From Halomonas sp. Y3 (GTDB taxonomy: Bacteria > Pseudomonadota > Gammaproteobacteria > Pseudomonadales > Halomonadaceae): a DNA stretch of 64,000 nt. Positions 40,348 to 47,677 of the stretch are shown one piece after another (position 1 is the stretch's first letter; each line of letters opens with the position of its first letter). The notes under the pieces were generated by a model, which saw only the letters and a list, made by a program, of their open reading frames with translations, had not been told where the DNA came from and did not search any database. The translations under genes were made by a program, and so were the position numbers. The DNA lies in NCBI RefSeq assembly GCF_024137965.1, contig NZ_CP099975.1, positions 1,488,001 to 1,552,000 on the forward strand. Reading direction: 5' to 3'.

Positions 40348-42342
40348 ATGCTGGAACAGGCGCTGGTACAGATGCTGCTGCTCTTGGGGGCCACGGTGGC
40401 CGTGGTGCTGGTCTTCCAGCGCTTCAGGATTCCCCCGAGCCTGGGCTATCTGCTGGTGGGGGTGCTGCTGGGCGCCCATACCGCCGGGCCCGTGGTGGCC
40501 GATGAGTATATTCGGGTGATCGCCGAGTTCGGCATCGTCTTTCTGCTCTTCACCATCGGGCTCAGCTTCTCGATGCCCCAGATCTATGCGCTGCGCCACA
40601 CCATTCTCGGCCTGGGCACCGCCCAGGTGGCCCTGACCACGGCGGTGGTGGGCGGCCTGGCCTGGGCCATGGGGCTGCCCGGTCCGGCGGCCTTCGTGGT
40701 GGGGGCGGTGTTTGCCCAGTCCTCTACCACCGTCATCACCAAGCAGCTGATGGAGCAGGGCGAGAGCCAGACTCGCCACGGGCGGCTCGGCACCACCATG
40801 TCGGTGTTTCAGGACATCACCGCGGTGCCCTTCGTGGTGGTGATTCCGGTGCTGGGAGTGGCGGCGGCCCAGGAGGTGGCCGGGGCGCTGGGGCTGGCGC
40901 TGGCCAAGGCGCTGCTCGCCTTCGTGATCGTGCTGATCTCCGGGCGCCTGCTGCTGCGCCCGCTCTTTCAGCTGGTGGCGGAGCGGCGCTCCGCGGAGCT
41001 CTTCACCCTGACGGTGCTCTTCGTCTCCCTGGTGGCGGCCTGGACCACCAAGACCCTGGGGCTCTCCATGGCCTTCGGGGCCTTCCTGGCCGGCATGGTG
41101 CTGGCCGACACCGAATTCCGCCACCAGGTGGAGTCGACCATTCGCCCCTTCCGGGACGTGCTGCTGGGGCTCTTCTTCGTCAGCATCGGCATGCTGGTGG
41201 AGCCGGCGCTGCTGCCCGAGATCTGGTGGGAGGCGCTGCTCGGCGCCGTGGCGCTGCTGGGTATCAAGCTGCTCCTGGTCACCCTGATTGTGCGCCTCTC
41301 CGGCGTGGAGCTGCAGACGGCCTTCCGTACCGGCCTGCTGCTGGCGGTGGGTGGCGAGTTCGGCTTCGCCCTGCTGGCCATCGGCCTGGAGGGCGGGGTA
41401 ATCGCCAGCCAGCCGGCCCAGGTAGTGCTCACCTCGGTGCTCTTCTCGATCATCCTGGCCCCCTTCCTGATCCGCTTCAACCAGCCCCTGGCAAGCTGGC
41501 TGTTCGGGCGTCCGGCGCGGCGACCGGATGAGTCGCTGCCGGCGCCTCGCGAGCTCGACGAGCAGGGGCACGTGGTGATCTGCGGGTTCGGCCGCACCGG
41601 CCAGACGGTGGCGCGCTTCCTGGAGAGCGAGGGCGTCGAGTACATCGCCCTGGACCTGGATCCCGCCATCGTGCGCGAGGCGCGCCTGGCGGGCCAGCCG
41701 GTCTACTTCGGTGACTCCTCGGATGCCGCCGTGCTGGAGAACGTGGGGCTGGCTCGGGCCAGGCTGTTGATCATCAGCCATGAGGATCGCCCTGCCGCGC
41801 TCAAGACCCTGCGCCATGCCGCCCAGCTGAAGGCCGGTATTCCCGCCGTGGTCCGCACCCGGGACGACTCCACGGTGGTAGAGCTCTGTGAGGCGGGGGC
41901 GACAGAGGTCATTCCCGAGACCCTGGAGGCGAGCATGATCCTGACCTCCCATGCGCTGCAGGCCCTGGGAGTGCCTCTCCATCGGGTGACCCGCCACCTC
42001 CAGGAGCAGCGCGCCGGCCACTACCAGATGCTGCGCGAGCTCTTCCGGGGCTCCCTGGACAACATCCAGGATCCGCGCCCGGCGGGGGAGCAGGAGCGAC
42101 TGCACTCGGTGGTGCTGCATGAGGGGAGTCCGGCCATCGGCCAGCGCCTGGCGGAGTTGAATACGGAGCGAGATCAGGTGTCCGTGACGGCGCTGGTGCG
42201 CAACGAACAGCGTCGGCGCTACCCCGAGGCGGATACCGAGGTTCGGGCCGACGATGTGCTGGTGCTGCTCGGCACCCAGGATAGCCTCGAGAAGGTGGAA
42301 CGCCGGCTGACAGGGGCCGGGCGCCCCACCACCGAGGACTAG
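40348..42342 (+). CDS. CPA2-family cation:proton antiporter with TrkA-N/TrkA-C domains (KefB-like)
   Basis: A 664-residue protein. About residues 1-385 hold 12-13 helices with the CPA2 motif VFAQSSTTVITKQL and the helix-lining Asp/Glu of GAFLAGMVLADTEF. A RCK NAD-binding domain follows (HVVICGFGRTGQTVARFLES, about 407-520), then a TrkA-C domain at the C-terminus. Such proteins exchange K+ or Na+ for protons and are gated by the nucleotide-binding domain. No KefF/KefG-like ancillary gene adjoins it, so glutathione gating is not assumed. Its last four bases overlap the convergent P-II-like gene. Confidence 0.9.
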   Translation: MLEQALVQMLLLLGATVAVVLVFQRFRIPPSLGYLLVGVLLGAHTAGPVVADEYIRVIAEFGIVFLLFTIGLSFSMPQIYALRHTILGLGTAQVALTTAVVGGLAWAMGLPGPAAFVVGAVFAQSSTTVITKQLMEQGESQTRHGRLGTTMSVFQDITAVPFVVVIPVLGVAAAQEVAGALGLALAKALLAFVIVLISGRLLLRPLFQLVAERRSAELFTLTVLFVSLVAAWTTKTLGLSMAFGAFLAGMVLADTEFRHQVESTIRPFRDVLLGLFFVSIGMLVEPALLPEIWWEALLGAVALLGIKLLLVTLIVRLSGVELQTAFRTGLLLAVGGEFGFALLAIGLEGGVIASQPAQVVLTSVLFSIILAPFLIRFNQPLASWLFGRPARRPDESLPAPRELDEQGHVVICGFGRTGQTVARFLESEGVEYIALDLDPAIVREARLAGQPVYFGDSSDAAVLENVGLARARLLIISHEDRPAALKTLRHAAQLKAGIPAVVRTRDDSTVVELCEAGATEVIPETLEASMILTSHALQALGVPLHRVTRHLQEQRAGHYQMLRELFRGSLDNIQDPRPAGEQERLHSVVLHEGSPAIGQRLAELNTERDQVSVTALVRNEQRRRYPEADTEVRADDVLVLLGTQDSLEKVERRLTGAGRPTTED

Positions 42343-42692
42343 CCGCCTGTCAGCGGGTGTTCGCGGCTGAGCGTCCTGATGTGCTCGCTGAGGCCCACCG
42401 CCTGACTGACGTCGAGCTCCAGGGCGATGCCGGTATTCAGGCTCTCGTCTAGCTCTCCGGCCAGGCTCACCGCATTCAGCACCTCGCTGGAGCGGCGCGC
42501 CTCCACCAGAATCAGGATCACGCTGCGGGAGGCCATGAACTCCAGGCCGAAGAAGGTCAGATGGGGCTTGAGCCCCTGGCCCTGGGCGTTGTTGATGATG
42601 GTGGCACCGGTGGCGCCGGCATTGCGGGCGGCGTCCAGCACCTTGTCGGTCCTGTCCTGGTCCACGAAGACCATCAGCAGCTTGAAGTCCAT
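42339..42692 (-). CDS. P-II-like signalling protein
   Basis: A 117-residue protein with the ferredoxin-like P-II pattern: KLLMVFVDQDRTDKVLDAAR at the start, then NAGATGATIINNAQGQGL, and ILILVEARRSSEVLNAVSL in the second repeat. The T-loop tyrosine region of GlnB/GlnK (with YRGAEY) is absent, so it belongs to the wider P-II-like group rather than to nitrogen-regulatory GlnB. It is the last gene of the ATP-grasp/papain-like operon (88-bp gap) and overlaps the end of the antiporter gene by four bases. It may bind a nucleotide or small metabolite and regulate its neighbours. Confidence 0.78.
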   Translation of the reverse strand: MDFKLLMVFVDQDRTDKVLDAARNAGATGATIINNAQGQGLKPHLTFFGLEFMASRSVILILVEARRSSEVLNAVSLAGELDESLNTGIALELDVSQAVGLSEHIRTLSREHPLTGG

Positions 42693-42780
42693 GCGTATCT
42701 CCCTGTATCGCCTGAGTGGCGAGCCGGTGGCTCTCAGCTCTCCATTCTGGCAGAGCCGGCCAGGGAAGTCCTGACCGGCA

Positions 42781-44829
42781 TCAAGGCGCGCCGGTGGGGC
42801 CCGCGTCGGCCTGGAGGTCGGTGGGCGGAATGCGGTCGGCGCCCCAGCTGCGGTGAATATAGCCGATCACCCGATCCAGCTCCGCCTGGGTGATCTGGGC
42901 CAGCTCGCCGCGCTCCAGCGGGTCGTAGTGGAAGATATAGAGCCTCGAGGCGAACTGTTCGAAGGGCAGGGAGGCCTCGCCGGCGCGCTCGCCGCAGCCG
43001 GCGGTGCTGACTTTCACCCCGTCGCCCCAGTCCTGGCCGCTGTCGTTGTTGGGGTTGTAGAAGTAGACCCGCATCACGTCCGAAGGGTCCAGGGAGACGC
43101 GCAGCACGGTGATGGCGTGCCAGCCGATGAAGCGCGCCGCGCTGTCGGTGACGGCGATGCCCGCCGGCTGGGGGTGGATCAGCGGCTGGTTGCCGTTGTA
43201 GTAGGGGTGGTAGCTGGCGTAGAAGTGGCGCAGGAAGGTGTCCAGCTCTTGGAGCTGGCCGCTGGCCACGTCGACGTTGATGCGAAAACCGCGCCCGGAC
43301 CACCAGCCGTGGAACTCCGGATTGACCCAGCGGTGGGGGTCGCCCTCGCGGCCGATGCAGCGCCGCCCCATCTCCGCATAGATACGGTCCAGATGAGGCA
43401 CCACGATCAGCGAGACGGGGTCGAGGTCCATGCGCAGGGCCTGGGCCACGCCGCCGCTGCTCGCCATGGAGGAGATCGGCTGCCCCTCGAAGTGCATGAT
43501 GATCTCGTCGTCCCGGGCCGCCCAGGCGACCATCTGCAGCAGGTAGTCCGGGTCGTTGTAGGCCCACATGGAGAGCGCCCGGGCCGACTGGCAGGTGGGG
43601 TTATTGCCCTGGCCCACGCCCAGCGGCTGGCCGAGCATGCAGAGCACCCCCTCCAGCAGCCGCGCCCGGGGCGAGATCGCCTCGCCGAAGGCCAGGTTGA
43701 GCCGCGCCTGGGACCACTCGGAGAGCGTCAGGCCCAGCTGGCGCCACATGGCCGGGGCCACCGGCGGCTGGTAGAGGATGCCGCGCTCCAGCAGCAGCGC
43801 CAGGCCATAGACCGCCTGAGGGGTGGCGGGGTGGACGCCGCCGCGGATCAGGGCCGAGACCAGCTCGCGGTAGCAGAGCAGGCAGTCGCGGCCGGTGGCG
43901 GAGAGCCCCAGCGCCTCGGCCAGCAGGTGATCGCCATAATCCAGCAGGTGGCGCAGCAGCACCGGGTGGTAGGGCGAGACCAGGCCGGTATCGTGCATGG
44001 CCCGGGCGAAACCGGTGGCCTCACCCTGCAGGGCGGCGCTGTCCATGCTGGCCAGCCGCTCCCGGTAGGCCTCGACGCCTGGGTCCTCCCGGCAGGCCCG
44101 GGTGGGGCCGTAGAGGGAGCTGACCAGGCGATCCGCCCCCTGGCCGCTGGCGCCCAGGTCGATCTCCGGGTTGGCCTGGCAGATGGCGATCTGGGTGATC
44201 ATCGCCTTGACCGGCTCCACCTGGATGGGACGCTGCTGCAGGATCCGCCAGATCTCGTCGATCAGCCGGTCGATGATGTGCTCGTAGCCGATGCGCTCGG
44301 CCAGGTGGCGAAACAGGTGGCGAGGAATCTGTGCCAGGCGCCCCTGGGTCTCGCGCTCGGCTTCGCTTGGGGCGCCGAAGAGCAGCCAGAGGTTGATCGC
44401 CATCACCTGGGTCAAGTAGTGGTGGGCCTGCTCCGCGGAGATCTGGGGATGGAGGTACTCGCCCTTGGCTACGGCCAGCAGGCGCAGCTCGCTGAGCGCT
44501 TCGATCACCACCATGCTGGGGTCGGGGCTCTTGAGGGCGTGGGTGGTCAGCGACGGCACCAGGTACTGGGGGGTCTCCCAATCGGAGCCGAGAAAGACCC
44601 CGGCCTCCTCGAAGACCTGAGAGCGACGCTCCACCTCCGCCGCGCCGCCCTCCTGGAGCAGCACCCGGCGGGCAGTATCGAGTACCCGGGGCAGCTTGCC
44701 TGGCTTGGCAAACTCCCTGGCATCGGCCAGCAGGGTGATGGCGTCGTCCAGTTTGCTGCACAGGCCAGCGAGCTTTTCGCTGGCCGCGGGCAGGGCGCTT
44801 GTGTCTTGCGTCTGTCGGTGCGTGGTCAC
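42781..44829 (-). CDS. Uncharacterised 682-residue protein with papain-like cysteine-hydrolase signature
   Basis: I do not recognise a named family. The N-terminal 390 residues are mostly helical with no signal peptide or membrane helix. The C-terminal part carries a set that fits papain-fold enzymes: Gln407 and Cys413 in GQGNNPTCQSARALSMWA, the same Q-x5-C spacing as papain Gln19/Cys25; His571 in GWHAITVLRV, like the papain His-Ala; and Asn592/594/595 in YFYNPNNDSGQDWGDG, like the papain Asn and following Trp-Gly. That combination suggests a peptidase, amidase, transglutaminase-type or acyl-transfer activity in the cytoplasm. The gene begins 45 bases after an ATP-grasp ligase gene and precedes a P-II-like gene. 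The function is inference; only the motif layout is seen. Confidence 0.7.
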   Translation of the reverse strand: MTTHRQTQDTSALPAASEKLAGLCSKLDDAITLLADAREFAKPGKLPRVLDTARRVLLQEGGAAEVERRSQVFEEAGVFLGSDWETPQYLVPSLTTHALKSPDPSMVVIEALSELRLLAVAKGEYLHPQISAEQAHHYLTQVMAINLWLLFGAPSEAERETQGRLAQIPRHLFRHLAERIGYEHIIDRLIDEIWRILQQRPIQVEPVKAMITQIAICQANPEIDLGASGQGADRLVSSLYGPTRACREDPGVEAYRERLASMDSAALQGEATGFARAMHDTGLVSPYHPVLLRHLLDYGDHLLAEALGLSATGRDCLLCYRELVSALIRGGVHPATPQAVYGLALLLERGILYQPPVAPAMWRQLGLTLSEWSQARLNLAFGEAISPRARLLEGVLCMLGQPLGVGQGNNPTCQSARALSMWAYNDPDYLLQMVAWAARDDEIIMHFEGQPISSMASSGGVAQALRMDLDPVSLIVVPHLDRIYAEMGRRCIGREGDPHRWVNPEFHGWWSGRGFRINVDVASGQLQELDTFLRHFYASYHPYYNGNQPLIHPQPAGIAVTDSAARFIGWHAITVLRVSLDPSDVMRVYFYNPNNDSGQDWGDGVKVSTAGCGERAGEASLPFEQFASRLYIFHYDPLERGELAQITQAELDRVIGYIHRSWGADRIPPTDLQADAGPTGAP

Positions 44830-44874
44830 GCCGACTCCTTGTCGTCAGGCTGTCACCTTTCCATGACGCCTGTC

Positions 44875-46098
44875 TCAGACATAGAAATCAAGCTCTTCCA
44901 TATGCTTGAGCAGTTCCTTCATGCGCGCCGCCTCATCGCCCTTGAAGTAGACCAGGCCCCAGTGGGTACCGAAGGCGGTGCGCTTGGTGACGGTCTCCTC
45001 GACCGGCGGGGTGAGCTCGTGGGACTCGAAGTAGGGGTCGTCTTCGACCTCCTCGGGGATCTCCAGCTTGCTCACCACGCGGCGGCGCGGGTAGACGCCG
45101 AAGCAGCCGGCGAAGCCGTCGGCATCGACGATCTCCTGCGGGAAGAAGGCGGCGACCTCCTCCGGGGTGCTCTTGGGGTCGAAGACCAGCATGGAGGCCT
45201 GGTAGGCGTTGAAGCCGTAGACCCGCTCGAGCAGCTCGAACACCTTGAAGCCCGGCGGACGGTAGGCTACCTCGCCGAAGTACATCTCGCCGTCGCTGGT
45301 GACGAAGTACTCGGGGTGGATCAGGCCGAACTCGATATCGAAGGCCTTGATCAGCTTCTCGATCTGGGCGGTGATCTGGGGGCGATACTGCTCGAGTTCC
45401 GGGGAGGCGGGCACGAACACCGAATAGCCCAGGGTCACGTACTCGGAGATATTGAGGAAGGCGATCTTGCCGTCGTGGATCCACGCCTCCACGGCGAACT
45501 CCCAGCCGTCCAGGTGCGACTCCATCAGCACCGGGAACTCCTCGTCGGGGATGGTATCGACCTCGTCCGGGGTGCGAATCACCCGGTGACCCAGGCAGCC
45601 GGCCTTGTCGAAGGCCTTGAGATGGATGGGATCGTTGGGGTCGCCGTCGAGCTTGAGCAGGGTCTGGTTGACCCGCTTGAGGAAGCGCACGACGTCCTCC
45701 TTGTCGTGGGCCTCCTCGAAGATGCCCACCCGGATGCCGCCGAGCTGGGCGCGGCGCTTCATCAGCGCCTTGTCGCGCAGCAGCAGCGACTGGCCGTAGA
45801 GGCGGGGGTTGTCGAGCAGCACCGAATTGATGGCGCCGGCCCACTCCACGGTCTCCTCGAACAGCGGGATGGCGACGTCGACCTTCATCTCCTGGAGGGT
45901 ATGGGCGATCTCCAGGGAGCGGTCGTTGAGGCGTTCGAAGTTCCAGGGTACATAGGGGATGTCGTGCTTCTGGCAGTACTCCTCGGCCCACTCCGGGGCA
46001 ACCACCACGTAGCGTCGGTCGAAGTTCTCGGCGGCTTCGATGGCGTTCAGGCTCCAGCCCAGCAGGGCGATGTAGCCCTTGTTCGGATCCTTCTTCAT
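44875..46098 (-). CDS. ATP-grasp-domain ligase (carbamoyl-phosphate/biotin-carboxylase-like)
   Basis: A 407-residue cytoplasmic protein. A preATP-grasp Rossmann-like region covers about residues 1-100 (YIALLGWSLNAIEAAENFDR), and the ATP-grasp domain follows with LLLRDKALMKRRAQLGGIR, the strand ESHLDGWEFAVEAWIHDGKI and the metal-binding PEYFVTSDGEMYFGEVAYRP with downstream GFNAYQ. These enzymes join a carboxylate to an amine, thiol or similar acceptor using ATP. Neither substrate can be read from the sequence. First gene of the operon with the papain-like protein and P-II-like regulator. GGGAGG precedes the ATG at 46098; the frame is open 13 codons further. Confidence 0.83.
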   Translation of the reverse strand: MKKDPNKGYIALLGWSLNAIEAAENFDRRYVVVAPEWAEEYCQKHDIPYVPWNFERLNDRSLEIAHTLQEMKVDVAIPLFEETVEWAGAINSVLLDNPRLYGQSLLLRDKALMKRRAQLGGIRVGIFEEAHDKEDVVRFLKRVNQTLLKLDGDPNDPIHLKAFDKAGCLGHRVIRTPDEVDTIPDEEFPVLMESHLDGWEFAVEAWIHDGKIAFLNISEYVTLGYSVFVPASPELEQYRPQITAQIEKLIKAFDIEFGLIHPEYFVTSDGEMYFGEVAYRPPGFKVFELLERVYGFNAYQASMLVFDPKSTPEEVAAFFPQEIVDADGFAGCFGVYPRRRVVSKLEIPEEVEDDPYFESHELTPPVEETVTKRTAFGTHWGLVYFKGDEAARMKELLKHMEELDFYV

Positions 46099-46203
46099 GG
46101 TGCGCCTCCCGATGTGGCGTGATGGATGAGTCTGCATTGACGTTCAATCCACGATACAGCAACGCCGGGCCCGTAGCATCCTGCCGCCGTCGGGCGATGC
46201 CCC

Positions 46204-46232
46204 TTGCCGGCCGGCTCCGGCGTTGATATAGT
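46204..46232 (+). promoter_or_regulatory. Putative promoter of SRP RNA
   Basis: TTGCCG and TATAGT are 17 bp apart. The RNA begins about 60 bases downstream, so a short leader would have to be processed, as is known for 4.5S RNA in E. coli. Confidence 0.4.
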
Positions 46233-46292
46233 GCTCACGCACTCGGCAAGTCATTGATCGCTCGCCGGGTTTGACGCCCAGCGCGTCATGTC

Positions 46293-46407
46293 GTGGTGGC
46301 CCCGTCGGTCCTCCCGCAACGCTAAACCGCAAACCCCGCCAGGCCCGGAAGGGAGCAACGGTAGTGGTGGACGCGTGTGCCGGGATGTGGCTGTCGGGGC
46401 CGCCTCC
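46293..46407 (+). ncRNA. ffs: Signal recognition particle RNA (4.5S RNA)
   Basis: The terminal stem GGTGGCCCCG pairs with CGGGGCCGCC. The interior has TCCTCCCGCAACGCTA, the GGAA tetraloop region AGGCCCGGAAGGGAGCA, and the 3' side GTGTGCCGGGATGTGGCTG, all matching the E. coli 4.5S RNA pattern. It binds Ffh and guides ribosomes to the membrane. Ends are set by the terminal stem and may be off by a few bases. Confidence 0.93.
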
Positions 46408-46451
46408 ATTTGCGGCCTGCCTTTTTCGCTCTACCTTTCCTCTGCCTTCCT

Positions 46452-46477
46452 CCCGCTGCCCCGGGGCAGCGGGTTTT
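46452..46477 (+). terminator. Terminator downstream of SRP RNA
   Basis: CCCGCTGCC and GGCAGCGGG pair around a CCGG loop, followed by TTTT on the plus strand. It also separates the convergent KfrA-like gene. Confidence 0.7.
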
Positions 46478-46487
46478 CGCGCTGGAG

Positions 46488-47456
46488 CTAGTCTCGTTCC
46501 TGCTCGCCCTGAGGGCGCATGCTGCGCTGACGCTGCTGTACCTGCAGGGCATCCATCCGTGACTTGAGCGCCGCCTGAGTGGCCTGCAGCGCCTCGGCGC
46601 GGATCTCCGCCTTGGAGGCGCGCTGGGAGGCCTCCTGGGCCTGCTTCTGGGCTTCCTGGCGGGCGCGCTCGGCGGCATCCAGCCGCTCCTTGTGTTCGGC
46701 TCGCAGCTCCGCGACCTCCTGCCGCTGGCGGGCGCGTTCGGCCTGCAGTTCCTTCTGCAGCGCGGCCTGCTGCTCGGCCTTCTCGCGCACCTGCGCCAGG
46801 GCGCTGTCGCGCTGGGTCTCGGCCACCGCCTGGCTGCGCTCCGCCTTGACGCGTTCGGCCTCGGCTCCCCGGGCCTGGCGCTCGGCGGCCGCCCTGGCCT
46901 GGGCCGCCTCCTCGAGCTGTTCGCGCAGCATCTCCACCTGCTGGCGGGCCTGCAGCAGGGCCTCCCGGTGTTCCCGGGACTCCCGCTGCTCGCTCTCCAG
47001 GCGTTCGCGCAGCTGGTTCAGTTCGCCCTGCAGCTGGTCCCGGTGGCTGCGGGCCTCCTCGGCGGCCTTCTCGGCGGCTTCCAGTCGAGCCGCCTGCTCG
47101 AGCACCCGCTGCTCCAGGGCCTCGCCCAGCTCCGCCAGGGAGGCGGCATCGGCGCGGGCCTCCTCGGCCAGCTGCTGTCCCCGGGCCAGGGCGCTGTCGG
47201 CATGCTGGGCAAGCTCGCGCTCCAGGGCCTCGATCAGCGCCCCGGGCAGGCGTGGGGCAGGCAGCGGCGCCGGCTCTCGGGCGGCACGCCAGGCGCTGAG
47301 ATGGCGCTGGATGCGGTTGGGGGAGCCGGCCCCCAGGTGCTCGCAGACCCGCGGTAGGGTGGGCTCGGCTCCGCGCCCCTCGAGGTTCTCGGCGGCGGCG
47401 GCGACCTGTTCGAAGGTGATCTCCGCCGGAGGCGGCGCAGTGGGGTGTCGGCTCAT
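46488..47456 (-). CDS. KfrA-like DNA-binding coiled-coil protein
   Basis: A 322-residue protein. Residues about 10-70 resemble the KfrA N-terminal DNA-binding domain (ITFEQVAAAAENLEGRGAEP, TLPRVCEHLGAGSPNRIQRH). The remainder is a long alpha-helical coiled coil rich in A, E, Q and R. KfrA was described on plasmids as a repressor with a filament-like tail, but relatives are common on chromosomes, often without a known role. I start at 47456 (MSRHP), with GGGA at suitable distance, rather than the ATG eight codons upstream. Confidence 0.82.
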   Translation of the reverse strand: MSRHPTAPPPAEITFEQVAAAAENLEGRGAEPTLPRVCEHLGAGSPNRIQRHLSAWRAAREPAPLPAPRLPGALIEALERELAQHADSALARGQQLAEEARADAASLAELGEALEQRVLEQAARLEAAEKAAEEARSHRDQLQGELNQLRERLESEQRESREHREALLQARQQVEMLREQLEEAAQARAAAERQARGAEAERVKAERSQAVAETQRDSALAQVREKAEQQAALQKELQAERARQRQEVAELRAEHKERLDAAERARQEAQKQAQEASQRASKAEIRAEALQATQAALKSRMDALQVQQRQRSMRPQGEQERD

Positions 47457-47677
47457 TCGGATATCGTCCCTGGCTGGCATGGCACTTGGATGGGTGCGAG
47501 CCTAACATAGCCGTCGGACGGGAGTGAGCCACCCGGCGCTTTTCCGGGCCGTCACCGCCTTGCTTTCCGCCGCGGGCCCCAATCGCTAGAATGAGGGGTT
47601 CTGTCGGCCGTGCGCCGATTCAATTCCGGGCGCCGGCACCGCGCCGACATCCGACCAACGCAAGGACTCCGCGCTGC

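Noticed and set aside
40348..42342. Glutathione-gated KefB/KefC function
   Set aside because: No KefF/KefG partner gene is adjacent, and the specific glutathione-contact residues could not be verified by eye. Only the general CPA2/RCK call is kept.
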